Positions 23,664 to 32,153 of a stretch of 38,662 nt of DNA are shown piece by piece. The notes under the pieces are model-generated. The model saw only the letters and a list, made by a program, of their open reading frames with translations. It did not search any database and was not told the origin of the DNA. Position 1 is the stretch's first letter, and every line of letters starts with the position of its first letter. The position numbers and the translations under genes were made by a program. The stretch comes from Victivallaceae bacterium. GTDB taxonomy: Bacteria > Verrucomicrobiota > Lentisphaeria > Victivallales > Victivallaceae. The stretch is from contig JAQULZ010000007.1 of the NCBI GenBank assembly GCA_028718375.1, positions 1 through 38,662 of the forward strand, given 5' to 3'.

Positions 23664-26600
23664 TTGGCATTCTCCTGTCGGCCTGAGTTGATCAACATAT
23701 AGATAGTGGGAATAACCAGCATCGTGAAGCAGGTACTGGCGACCAGACCTAGAATCAAGGCCCAGGCCAGCCCGGAAAAAATCGGATCCAGCGTAATCGG
23801 CCAGGCTCCCATCATAGTGGTCAGGGCAGTGAGGATTATCGGCCGGAACCGGACGGCGCCGCTTTCGATGATCGCCTGCTGCAGGCTTTTCCCCTGACGA
23901 ACGGCGTCCTGGATGAATTCGATCAGGACAATGCTGTTGCGGATGACAATGCCCCCCAGGGCGATCATGCCGATCATCCCGGTGGCGGTGAAAAACACCG
24001 GGTCGGCATAACCGGCGATTTCGCGTCCCGTGAACAGGTTGAGCAGGTAAAAACCCGGCGCAATGCCGATAATCGTCAGCGGGATGGCGCCCATGATGAT
24101 CAGCGGCATGACCACGCTGTCGGTCTGGATGATCAGCAGCAGGAAAATGCCGATCATGGCGATCCCGAACGCGATTCCCAGATCGCGGAATACCCGAAGG
24201 GTGATTTCCCATTCGCCTTCTCCGGCCCATTCGGCGCGGATGCCGGCGGGCAGCGGGTTATGCCGCAAGGTGTCCCAGACGGTTTTGAGAATCAGTTCGC
24301 CCGGGGGTTTGCCGACGCATTCGGCGGTCACAAAAACCACCCGTTCGAGATTTTTGTGGAAGATCGGCTGTTCCGCCCGGCAGCGGACAAAGCGGCCGAG
24401 CTCGGCTAATTGCACCATGTTGCCGTCCGCGCTTTTCAGCCAGAGCCGGCCCAGGCGTTCGGCGTCGAAGCGGTCGCGATAAGGCAGCTGGACACAGGCA
24501 TAAAGCGGGGCCCGCTCATAAGGTTTCATCACCAGGACGGCGCAGTCGCCGTCCAGGGCGATTTTGAGCGCTTCAGTTATCTGAGCGGGAGTGATGCCGT
24601 GGAGCGCCGCCTTATCCCGGTTGATCCTGAATTCCAGGCGGTCATGCGGCCGTTCGGCCATATCATCGATTTCCGCGATGTGAAAAGAATCCGTCGCGCG
24701 CAGCCGGTCTTCGAGAACGTGAGCTCCGGCGATCAGTTCAGCGTAAGTCTGTTCCGGCTTGCCGTAAACCTCGACGGTGATGGTGGACAATACCGGCGGG
24801 CCGGGCGGAACTTCGACGATATTGACTGCCGCCCCGAATTTTCGGGCGATTTCGGAGACGCGTTTCCGGAGGCGCAGCGCAATTGCATGACTTTGCTCCC
24901 GGCGCCTGGTTTTGTCCGCCAGGTTGATCCGGAGGTCGGCGTAATTGGCTTCGCGATGCAGGGCGTAATGCCGCACCAGGCCGTTGAAATCGATCGGGGC
25001 GTTGATCCCGACGCAGGCCTGGTAATTATCGACCTCATTGACGGTGGCGAGGTATTTTTCCAGTTCCTGCACTGCCGCGTAAGTTTTTTCCAGCGGCGTT
25101 CCTTCCGGCATTCGCACGATCAACTGTAATTCGTTCTTGTTGTCGAACGGCAGCATTTTCAGCGGCACCTTGAACAGCATCAACAGGGCTGAACCGAGCA
25201 TCAGGATCACCACCGCGCCCAGCAGCAGCCAGGCGTTGCGCCGGTTCAGGAACGGGCTGATCAGCGCCCGGTAAAGCCTCCTTACCCAGGCCGGGGTGAC
25301 GTCAGCTTCTTTACCCTCCGCCGTCAGTCCGGTGCCGCCGGCTTTGTTGTGCAGCAGTTTCAACGACAGCCAGGGCACGAAAGTCAGAGCGCAGACCGTG
25401 GAAAAAGTGACGGTCAGCGGGACGTTGATCGCCATCGGCCCCATGTACGGTCCCATCATTCCGGTGATGAAAAACATCGGCGTAAAGGAAATGATAATTG
25501 CCAGCGTTGACATGATTACCGGGGGAATGACTTCGTGCACCGCCGCCAGCGTGGCCTGAAACGGCTCCAACACTCTCATCCGGATATGCCGCTGAATGTT
25601 ATCGACGTTGGTAATCGGGTCGTCCACCACCAGTCCCAGGCTGAGGATCAGGGCAAAGAGCGTTACCCGGTTGATGGTGAAACCGGCGAGATAATTGACG
25701 AAGAGCGCCAAAGCGAAACTGACCGGCACCGCCAGTCCGACCACAATTCCCTCCCGCCAGCCCATGGTTACGGCAATCAGGATGACTACCGTCAGGATGG
25801 CGAAGATCATGCTCGAGATCAGATCGTTAACTTTGTCATTGGCGGTTGCCCCGTAATTGCGGGAAACAACCAGTTGCACATCTTCCGGCAGGATTTTCCG
25901 GCGCAGTTTTTCCGCGGTATCGATAATATTTTCAGCCACGGCCACGGCATTGGTGCCTTTTTTCTTGCTGAATGCCAGCGTCACTGCCGGATAGGTTCCG
26001 TTTCCGGCCGGCCGGCCGGATTTCGCGGCCGGACCGAAGCCGATATTGACATAATTCCACTGTTCCTCGGGGCCGTCTGAGACTTTGGCGACATCCTCGA
26101 GCCGGATGAGCCGGCCGGCCCGGAGCCCGATCACCGTTTTGCGCAACTGTTCGGCGCTTTCCAGTCCGGGCGCGGTAACCAGGTCAAGCACCCGGCCGCG
26201 GGACAGCGTTTTGCCGACGGTCGTCACGCCATTGTTCCGTTCCAGAGCGGTCTTGATTTCGCCGAGGCTGATTTTCCGGGCCGCCAGGTTTTCGAGGTCC
26301 GGTTCGATCGATATCTGCCGCTGATGACCGCCAATGATCTCGGTTAAGGAAATATCGCGCAATGCGTCCAGCCGCGCCTTGAATTCTTCCGCCATCCGCC
26401 GGAGCTCGAACGGGGTGCGCCGGGGCGAATAAAGGGTCAGCGATACGATCGGCACGTCATCGATTTCCACCGGATCGACCAGCCAGCCGGTCACTCCTTT
26501 CGGCACGAGCTTGAGGTTTTCCTCGATCTTGTCGCGCACTCTGACCATGGCGCGGTCGCGGTCTTTCCCGACATAAAACCGCACCGTAACGAACGCTGAA

Positions 26601-26899
26601 TCCCGGCGGCTTATCGAATAAACATGTTCCACGCCGTCGATCTGCCATAACAGCCGTTCCAGCGGAATCGTCACGAGTTGTTCGACTTCCGCCGGCGAGT
26701 GGCCGGGAAACTGAACCGTCACGTCGACCATCGGGACGACGATTTGCGGTTCCTCTTCCCGGGGGGTAAGGAAAACCGCCATGATTCCCAATAAAACCGC
26801 CAGCGCAATGAAAATCATCGACAACGGGCCGGTGAGAAAGGTCTTAACGGTTTTTATTATCAGTCCGGGCGGTTCGGAAAATTTATCCTGCTGCATCAT
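23660..26899 (-). CDS. RND-family efflux pump permease
   Basis: A 1079-residue inner-membrane proton-driven transporter with the ACR_tran layout: one membrane helix near residue 30, a large periplasmic loop, a bundle of helices, a second loop and a final bundle, twelve in all. The fourth-helix proton relay is recognisable in SLGLVVDDPITNVDNI (paired Asp). The N-terminal loop wording (EEEPQIVVPMVDVTVQFPG...EVEQLVTIPLERLLWQIDGVEHVYS) belongs to a branch common in environmental anaerobes whose substrates are mostly unknown. The start is MM at 26899. It heads a leftward unit with the adaptor (4-bp overlap) and the 5'-3' exonuclease. No regulator gene is adjacent. Confidence 0.93.
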   Translation of the reverse strand: MMQQDKFSEPPGLIIKTVKTFLTGPLSMIFIALAVLLGIMAVFLTPREEEPQIVVPMVDVTVQFPGHSPAEVEQLVTIPLERLLWQIDGVEHVYSISRRDSAFVTVRFYVGKDRDRAMVRVRDKIEENLKLVPKGVTGWLVDPVEIDDVPIVSLTLYSPRRTPFELRRMAEEFKARLDALRDISLTEIIGGHQRQISIEPDLENLAARKISLGEIKTALERNNGVTTVGKTLSRGRVLDLVTAPGLESAEQLRKTVIGLRAGRLIRLEDVAKVSDGPEEQWNYVNIGFGPAAKSGRPAGNGTYPAVTLAFSKKKGTNAVAVAENIIDTAEKLRRKILPEDVQLVVSRNYGATANDKVNDLISSMIFAILTVVILIAVTMGWREGIVVGLAVPVSFALALFVNYLAGFTINRVTLFALILSLGLVVDDPITNVDNIQRHIRMRVLEPFQATLAAVHEVIPPVIMSTLAIIISFTPMFFITGMMGPYMGPMAINVPLTVTFSTVCALTFVPWLSLKLLHNKAGGTGLTAEGKEADVTPAWVRRLYRALISPFLNRRNAWLLLGAVVILMLGSALLMLFKVPLKMLPFDNKNELQLIVRMPEGTPLEKTYAAVQELEKYLATVNEVDNYQACVGINAPIDFNGLVRHYALHREANYADLRINLADKTRRREQSHAIALRLRKRVSEIARKFGAAVNIVEVPPGPPVLSTITVEVYGKPEQTYAELIAGAHVLEDRLRATDSFHIAEIDDMAERPHDRLEFRINRDKAALHGITPAQITEALKIALDGDCAVLVMKPYERAPLYACVQLPYRDRFDAERLGRLWLKSADGNMVQLAELGRFVRCRAEQPIFHKNLERVVFVTAECVGKPPGELILKTVWDTLRHNPLPAGIRAEWAGEGEWEITLRVFRDLGIAFGIAMIGIFLLLIIQTDSVVMPLIIMGAIPLTIIGIAPGFYLLNLFTGREIAGYADPVFFTATGMIGMIALGGIVIRNSIVLIEFIQDAVRQGKSLQQAIIESGAVRFRPIILTALTTMMGAWPITLDPIFSGLAWALILGLVASTCFTMLVIPTIYMLINSGRQENAK

Positions 26900-27003
26900 C
26901 GGCTCCTGCCTCTTTTTTCATAAAATAGTGCGTTCCTGGTCATTATCAAACCGCTTTCGGCGTAAAAGCCGCAGATGTTTTTTTATCACGAACTTAAATC
27001 CGG

Positions 27004-27032
27004 TTCGCAATTCTTTTCCGAGGCGTTATATT
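27004..27032 (+). promoter_or_regulatory. Weak candidate promoter for the M42 peptidase-holA-bio genes
   Basis: TTCGCA (27004-27009), 17 bases, TATATT (27027-27032), about 41 bp before the ATG at 27074. The -10 is good and the -35 poor. Confidence 0.3.
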
Positions 27033-27073
27033 ATTTTTTACGATTTGATTTGGATAATTTAAGGGTATCTGCC

Positions 27074-28159
27074 ATGTTACAGCAAAGCGCATTGAAATTT
27101 CTGAAAGAATTGTTGAATTCTGCCGGGCCGTCCGGGTTCGAGGAAGAAACTGCCGCCGTCTACCGTACTTACCTGAGGGGGTTTTGCTGCCGGGTCGAAA
27201 CCGATGTACTCGGCAACACTATTGGCGTATTGAATCCCGAGGCCGAATTCAAAGTCATGCTGGCCGGGCATTATGACGAGATCGGGTTTCAGATTGTTTT
27301 CATCGACGACGGCGGACTGTTGTATTTCCGGCCCAACGGCGGTGTCGACAAGCTCACCGTACCCGGCACGGAAATCGAAGTTACCACCGAACGCGGCAAA
27401 GTCCCGGGGGTCATCGGCAAAAAACCCCTCCATCTGCTGAAAACCGCTGAACGCGACAAGGCGGTGGAACTGGAAGACATGTGGATCGACATCGGCGTTG
27501 AAAACAGGGCGGAGGCCGAAAAACTCGTCCGGATCGGCGATCCGGTCGCAGTGAAACCGAATTTCCAACTGATCGGCAAAAACCGGGTCATGTCGAAAGG
27601 GCTTGACGACCGGATCGGAGCGTTCGTGGTCGCTGAAACATTACGCGCGCTCAGCAAGCGCAAGCTGGCCGTGGCTGTTTACGGGGTTGGTACGGCCCAG
27701 GAGGAAGTCGGATTGCGCGGCGCTACCACCAGTACTTACGGCATCAATCCGCAGGTGGGATTTGCGGTCGATGTCGGGTTTGCGACTGACATTCCGGATA
27801 TTCCGCATAAGCTGCTGGGCGATCTCAAGCTCGGCCGGGGTCCGGAACTCAACCGCAGCGCCGACAACAACGTGGTGCTCGGCAAAATGCTGCGGAAAAT
27901 CGCTGTCCGGTACAAAATTCCCTGTCAGGAAACCGTTTCGCACCGCGCCTCCGGCGGCACCGATACCGCTCAGATGCAAATGACCCGGGCCGGGGTGGCC
28001 ACCGCCCTGGTGAGTATTCCGAACCGTTACATGCACACTCCGGTTGAAGTCTGCGATCTGCGCGATGTGCGGCACGCGGTAAAGCTGCTGACCGAAACTA
28101 TCGCGGCCATGACCGGAAAGGAAACGTTTATTCCCGGCCTCAGCAAGGCCGAAATTTAA
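27074..28159 (+). CDS. M42-family metallo-aminopeptidase
   Basis: A 361-residue binuclear metal peptidase of the M42 (FrvX/tetrahedral aminopeptidase) family, cytoplasmic, trimming peptides from the N-terminus. Likely metal ligands and catalytic residues are visible: H66 (AGHYDEIGF), D178 (KGLDDRIGA), E210-E211 (TAQEEVG), D233 (AVDVG) and the late His in NRYMHTPVEV. I chose the ATG at 27074, giving MLQQSALKFLKELLNSAGPSGFEEE, rather than an in-frame ATG at 26975 whose 33 extra residues look non-coding. AAGGG lies about ten bases upstream. The holA gene starts 18 bp after the stop and is probably on the same transcript. Confidence 0.93.
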   Translation: MLQQSALKFLKELLNSAGPSGFEEETAAVYRTYLRGFCCRVETDVLGNTIGVLNPEAEFKVMLAGHYDEIGFQIVFIDDGGLLYFRPNGGVDKLTVPGTEIEVTTERGKVPGVIGKKPLHLLKTAERDKAVELEDMWIDIGVENRAEAEKLVRIGDPVAVKPNFQLIGKNRVMSKGLDDRIGAFVVAETLRALSKRKLAVAVYGVGTAQEEVGLRGATTSTYGINPQVGFAVDVGFATDIPDIPHKLLGDLKLGRGPELNRSADNNVVLGKMLRKIAVRYKIPCQETVSHRASGGTDTAQMQMTRAGVATALVSIPNRYMHTPVEVCDLRDVRHAVKLLTETIAAMTGKETFIPGLSKAEI

Positions 28160-28177
28160 CTCCGGGAAAAATGAACA

Positions 28178-29281
28178 ATGGCCGGACTTTATCTGATCAG
28201 CGGCAATGATGATTTTGCGATAAAAGCGCAAAGCCGGGCGGTAATCGTCGCACTGTGCGGCGAGGACGCTGAAAGCGATCCAGCTCTGGAAATTATCCAG
28301 GGTGACCGCGATGAGGCGAAACCGGAGGACATGCTCACTGAGTTGCTGAGCGCGCTGCGGACGCCGCCGTTTCTGACGCCGGACAAAAAAGTTTGGCTGC
28401 GGCATTTCGCGTATTTCGAGCAGGTGCTCGCAACCGGTGCCGGCGACCTGAACAAAAAACGGCTGGCGGAACTGACCGAGTTCATCAAAAAAGGTATTCC
28501 TGAGGATATTACCCTGATCATGGACGGTCCGGATGTCGATCAGCGCAAAGCGTTTTTCAAAATCTGCAAAGCCGCTCCGGCCGCCGAGGTGATAATTTAT
28601 AAGAAAACCGGTTTCGGCGAACCTCAGTTTGCGGAAAACCAGCGGCAGTTGATTCAGCAAATCGCCGACCGCGACGGACGGCTGATCGATCCTGCCGCGG
28701 TCTATTATCTTTCGGAAACGGTTTCAGGAGACCGGGGTCAACTTCAGAATGAGCTGGAAAAGATTTTCTGTTATGCCGGCGACAACCGGCGGGTGACGCT
28801 CAATGACTGCAAGGCGGTGGGCAGCTGCACTCCCGAAGCCATGGGCTGGGAATTCGCCAACGCGCTGGCCGACCGCAACCGGCCGGCGGCTTTACGCTTG
28901 GTCAGCGCTTTGACAAAACAACTCGCGGCCGAGCGCGGCGGCAATATCGAATTATCGCTACTCAGCCAGGCGATGCGGGTATTCCAGGAAATGGTCAAAA
29001 CCAAAAGGGCGCTGGCCGAACTGAAGGCTCCGGCGCAAATCGGGAAAGCTTATTTTTCCGGAATTCCGGCCAGTATAAAAGAACGTTTCCCGGACAATAT
29101 GCTGCTCCGGATTCATCCGTTCCGCGCCTATAAGATCTGCGAGAGCGCGGCCCGGTTTACCGACCGGCAGCTCGCCCGGATCCTGCGCGCCATTCTTGAC
29201 GCTGACCGGCGGCTGGTTTCGGGTTCCGGCGAACCCCGGATCGTCCTCGAGCAACTGGCGATCAGCATTACCGGGGGGTAG
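28178..29281 (+). CDS. holA: DNA polymerase III delta subunit
   Basis: A 367-residue protein with the clamp-loader delta layout. The N-terminal AAA+-like domain lacks a P-loop (LYLISGNDDFAIKAQSRAVI); the middle has IPEDITLIMDGPDVDQRKAFFKICKAA; the C-terminal helical collar includes GQLQNELEKIFCYAG and SLLSQAMRVFQEM. Delta opens the sliding clamp during replication. It is slightly longer than typical homologues (about 340 residues). The bioB ATG lies 4 bp after the stop, so the biotin genes appear to be carried on a holA transcript. Family assignment rests on the layout and the typical 'G.....N.L.K...Y' block. Confidence 0.85.
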   Translation: MAGLYLISGNDDFAIKAQSRAVIVALCGEDAESDPALEIIQGDRDEAKPEDMLTELLSALRTPPFLTPDKKVWLRHFAYFEQVLATGAGDLNKKRLAELTEFIKKGIPEDITLIMDGPDVDQRKAFFKICKAAPAAEVIIYKKTGFGEPQFAENQRQLIQQIADRDGRLIDPAAVYYLSETVSGDRGQLQNELEKIFCYAGDNRRVTLNDCKAVGSCTPEAMGWEFANALADRNRPAALRLVSALTKQLAAERGGNIELSLLSQAMRVFQEMVKTKRALAELKAPAQIGKAYFSGIPASIKERFPDNMLLRIHPFRAYKICESAARFTDRQLARILRAILDADRRLVSGSGEPRIVLEQLAISITGG

Positions 29282-29285
29282 GGGA

Positions 29286-30296
29286 ATGCAGCGGATACAC
29301 CGGACGATTGAAAATGCCTACAAAGTGCTTGACGGCGGAGTCTTGAGCCGGGAGGAGGCGCTTGAACTCGACCGGCAGGTTTCCGGCGCCGGATTGCTGG
29401 ATCTGATCTCGCTGGCCAACAAAGTGAAGGATAAATACGTCCCGGAAATATCAGCCTGCTCGATCCTGAACGCCAAATCCGGCGTCTGTTCGCAAAACTG
29501 CAAGTTCTGTGCCCAGTCGGCGCATTATCAGACCGGGATCGACACCTATCCGCTGGTTGCCAGGGAACAGGCCCTGGCCGCGCTGGAAAAAGTTCATGCT
29601 TCCGGGGTGCGTTCTTTCGGCTATGTGACCAGCGGTTACGGTTATCTGAAGCCGGATCGGGAATTCGAATATATTCTGGAAACGCTCGATGCCATGGAGG
29701 CGCGTTTTCCGGAGATGAAATTATGCGTTTCCCTGGGCGTGCTGAGCGAACAGACCGCAAAACTGTTGTCCGAACACCACTGCGGCCGCTATAATATCAA
29801 TTTGCAGACCGCTCCGGGTAAGTACGCCGAACTGGTGGCGGATACCCACGGCATTCAGCAAAAGATCGATACCGTGAAATATCTGCAGGCGTTCGGGGTG
29901 GAAATCTGCTGCGGCGGCATTTTCGGTCTGGGTGAAAGTTCGGTCGACCGCATCGACCTGGCGCTGGCGGTGCGGGAACTCGACGTCGAAGGCATTCCGC
30001 TGAACGTGCTGATGGCGATTCCCGGTACTCCGCTGGAAAAGCTCCCGGTCATGGAACCGGCGGAAGTCGCTAAGAGCTTCGCCCTGTTCCGGCTGTTGAA
30101 CCCGGCGAAAATGATCAAATTTGCCGGCGGGCGCGAAACCGTCATGAAAGATTTCCAGGGGCTGCTGATGTTGGCGGGCGTCAATGCGCTGATGACCGGC
30201 GGTTATCTGACCACGCGCGGCCGGTCGGTCGCCGAAGATGAAGCGTTTATCGGGCGCTTGAAACATTTCAGTTCGGATTCTCGGAAACTGCCATGA
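29286..30296 (+). CDS. bioB: Biotin synthase
   Basis: A 336-residue radical-SAM enzyme inserting sulfur into dethiobiotin. The radical [4Fe-4S] cysteines are C68, C72 and C75 (GVCSQNCKFCAQS). YVTSGYG, YNINLQTAPGKY, GGIFGLGES and the C-terminal GGRETVMKDF follow in the usual order. The downstream Arg in GGRE and the conserved cysteines contribute to the second [2Fe-2S] site. The ATG at 29286 is preferred over an upstream in-frame TTG, which lies inside holA. The stop overlaps the bioF start by 4 bp. The NifU-like protein encoded at 11613 could help supply its clusters. Confidence 0.95.
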   Translation: MQRIHRTIENAYKVLDGGVLSREEALELDRQVSGAGLLDLISLANKVKDKYVPEISACSILNAKSGVCSQNCKFCAQSAHYQTGIDTYPLVAREQALAALEKVHASGVRSFGYVTSGYGYLKPDREFEYILETLDAMEARFPEMKLCVSLGVLSEQTAKLLSEHHCGRYNINLQTAPGKYAELVADTHGIQQKIDTVKYLQAFGVEICCGGIFGLGESSVDRIDLALAVRELDVEGIPLNVLMAIPGTPLEKLPVMEPAEVAKSFALFRLLNPAKMIKFAGGRETVMKDFQGLLMLAGVNALMTGGYLTTRGRSVAEDEAFIGRLKHFSSDSRKLP

Positions 30297-31435
30297 CTTT
30301 ATCGGAAAAAATCGCGGCTGAACTGGAAACGTTGCGCCGCCGGGATCAGTTCCGAATATTGCGCGAACTCAATTATCGCGGCGAGATGCTGAACCTGTCC
30401 TCGAACGACTATCTGGGACTGGCCGCGCGGCCGGAACTCCGGGAAGAATTTTATCGCGGCTTACGGGATTGTCCCGGTGCCGAAACTTATGCCTTGGCCG
30501 CCTCCGCGTCGCGGCTTTTGACCGGCAATCATCCCGGCTATCCGGAACTGGAACGGCTTCTGAGCCGGCTTTACGGCGGCCGGGCGGCGCTGGTGTTCAG
30601 CAGCGGCTACCACGCCAATATCGGCATCCTGCCGGCGCTGAGCTCAAAAACGGATCTGATCTTATCCGACAAACTCAATCACGCCAGCATTATCGACGGT
30701 CTCCGGCTGGCGGACGCCGAATTCCGGCGCTATCCGCACCGGGATTACGGCGCGCTGGAGGAATTGCTGGCCAAGTATTCCCGCCGTTACGAGAACAGCT
30801 TCATCATCACCGAATCGGTTTTCAGTATGGACGGCGATCTGGCCGATTTACCCAAGCTCGTCGAACTGAAACGGAAATACCGTGCCTTCCTGATCGTCGA
30901 CGAGGCGCACGCCGCCGGGGTTTTCGGTCCCGCCGGTCTCGGATTGGCCGAAGCTCAGGGCGTTGTGGAGGAAATCGACCTTATTGTCGGCACTTTCGGG
31001 AAAGCCTTCGCTTCGACCGGCGCTTACGCAATTATGGCCGAACCGGTGCGCGATTACCTGATCAATAACATGCGGCCGTTTATTTTCACGACCGCGCTGC
31101 CGCCGGTAGTGGTAAACTGGAGCCGGTTTATTCTGGAGAAGATCCCGGTGCTGGGAAAACATCGGGAACACTTGCAGCGCCTGGCGGCGAAACTGCGCGC
31201 CGGACTGGCGGCAAAAAATTTCAAGACCGGCGGCAATTCACAGATCGTCCCCCTGATCGTCGGGGAAAACGCCGCCGCGGCGGCACTGGCGGAAAAACTG
31301 CGCCGGGCAGGTTTGCTGGTGTTCGCCATCCGGCCGCCGACCGTTCCGGCGGGAACCGCCCGGCTGCGGTTTTCCCTGACCGGCGCGCTCCGGGAAAGTG
31401 ACATTGAGCGGATTCTGGAGGCGGTGGAGAGATGA
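30293..31435 (+). CDS. bioF: 8-amino-7-oxononanoate synthase
   Basis: A 380-residue PLP enzyme of the alpha-oxoamine synthase family, condensing pimeloyl-ACP with alanine. MLNLSSNDYLGLAARPEL, GSRLLTGNHPGYPELE-like wording (ASRLLTGNHPGY, 72-83), FSSGYHANIGIL, VDEAHAAGVFG and the Schiff-base lysine K237 in GTFGKAFASTGAY are present. Start and stop both overlap neighbours by 4 bp (ATGA), indicating coupled translation with bioB and bioG. BioF uses the pimeloyl-ACP released by BioG, so the last three genes form a coherent late-biotin module. Confidence 0.95.
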   Translation: MTLSEKIAAELETLRRRDQFRILRELNYRGEMLNLSSNDYLGLAARPELREEFYRGLRDCPGAETYALAASASRLLTGNHPGYPELERLLSRLYGGRAALVFSSGYHANIGILPALSSKTDLILSDKLNHASIIDGLRLADAEFRRYPHRDYGALEELLAKYSRRYENSFIITESVFSMDGDLADLPKLVELKRKYRAFLIVDEAHAAGVFGPAGLGLAEAQGVVEEIDLIVGTFGKAFASTGAYAIMAEPVRDYLINNMRPFIFTTALPPVVVNWSRFILEKIPVLGKHREHLQRLAAKLRAGLAAKNFKTGGNSQIVPLIVGENAAAAALAEKLRRAGLLVFAIRPPTVPAGTARLRFSLTGALRESDIERILEAVER

Positions 31436-32109
31436 AAAAACTCTGGATAAAGCGGCAGAATTCCGCGGCCTTGAGCGTATTTTTCAACGGCTGGGGGATG
31501 GATGAAAGACCCTTCAGTCATTTGAAACCCGGTGCCGGTACGGACCTCCTGATGATTTATGACTATACGGAACCGGATAACGGCGGAGAACTGCGCCGGA
31601 TTATGACCGGTTACGATACCGTGCACCTGACTGCCTGGTCGCTGGGAGTTTTCGCCGCCGCTCAGGCTCTGGCGGGCATGAACTTTGCGAGCGCAACGGC
31701 GATTAACGGCACCTTGAAACCGCGGGACGCCGAGGAAGGCATTCCGCCGGCAATTTTCCAGGGAACGATCGCTTCCTGGAACGAAGCGGCACGGGTCAAA
31801 TTCAACCGGCGCATGGGCGGGGTGCAATACGGCAGACAGTTCGCCGCCGCTTCTCCCGCACGTTCGACAGCCGATCAGCGGACCGAGTTGACCGCCCTCC
31901 AGGAACGGATTGTCGGCAGCCCCGTCCCGGCCAACATTTTTCATCAGGCGATTATCGGTCTGAATGATAAGATATTCACCCGCCGGGCTCAGGAAAAACA
32001 CTGGACGCGGGCGCGGATTCCCATCCGGATTATCACCGAACCCCACTATTTTTTCTCCGCGCTCAAAAGCTGGGATGAACTGATTGTACGCATTCACCAC
32101 CCCGGCTAA
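31432..32109 (+). CDS. bioG: Pimeloyl-ACP methyl ester esterase, BioG type
   Basis: A 225-residue alpha/beta hydrolase of the DUF452/BioG family, which removes the methyl group from pimeloyl-ACP methyl ester to end pimelate synthesis. FFNGWGMDERPF (17-28) is the family start, S70 in TAWSLGVFAA is the nucleophile, and D179 (GLNDKIF) and H205 (TEPHYFF) complete a likely triad. It is coupled to bioF by an ATGA overlap. The usual next gene, bioC (often fused or adjacent to bioG), is absent, as are bioD and bioA, so the pathway must be completed elsewhere. The gene ends 44 bp from the convergent broken polyol dehydrogenase. Confidence 0.9.
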   Translation: MKKLWIKRQNSAALSVFFNGWGMDERPFSHLKPGAGTDLLMIYDYTEPDNGGELRRIMTGYDTVHLTAWSLGVFAAAQALAGMNFASATAINGTLKPRDAEEGIPPAIFQGTIASWNEAARVKFNRRMGGVQYGRQFAAASPARSTADQRTELTALQERIVGSPVPANIFHQAIIGLNDKIFTRRAQEKHWTRARIPIRIITEPHYFFSALKSWDELIVRIHHPG

Positions 32110-32153
32110 ACCCTGAACCCGGCTCTCAGGATAGGTGCGCCCGAAAAATTCTT

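Noticed and set aside
22566-24230. 554-residue version of the efflux adaptor
   Set aside because: The extra 189 residues are an out-of-frame His/Arg/Pro-rich reading of the pump gene; the ATG at 23663 gives a normal membrane anchor and an ATGA overlap.
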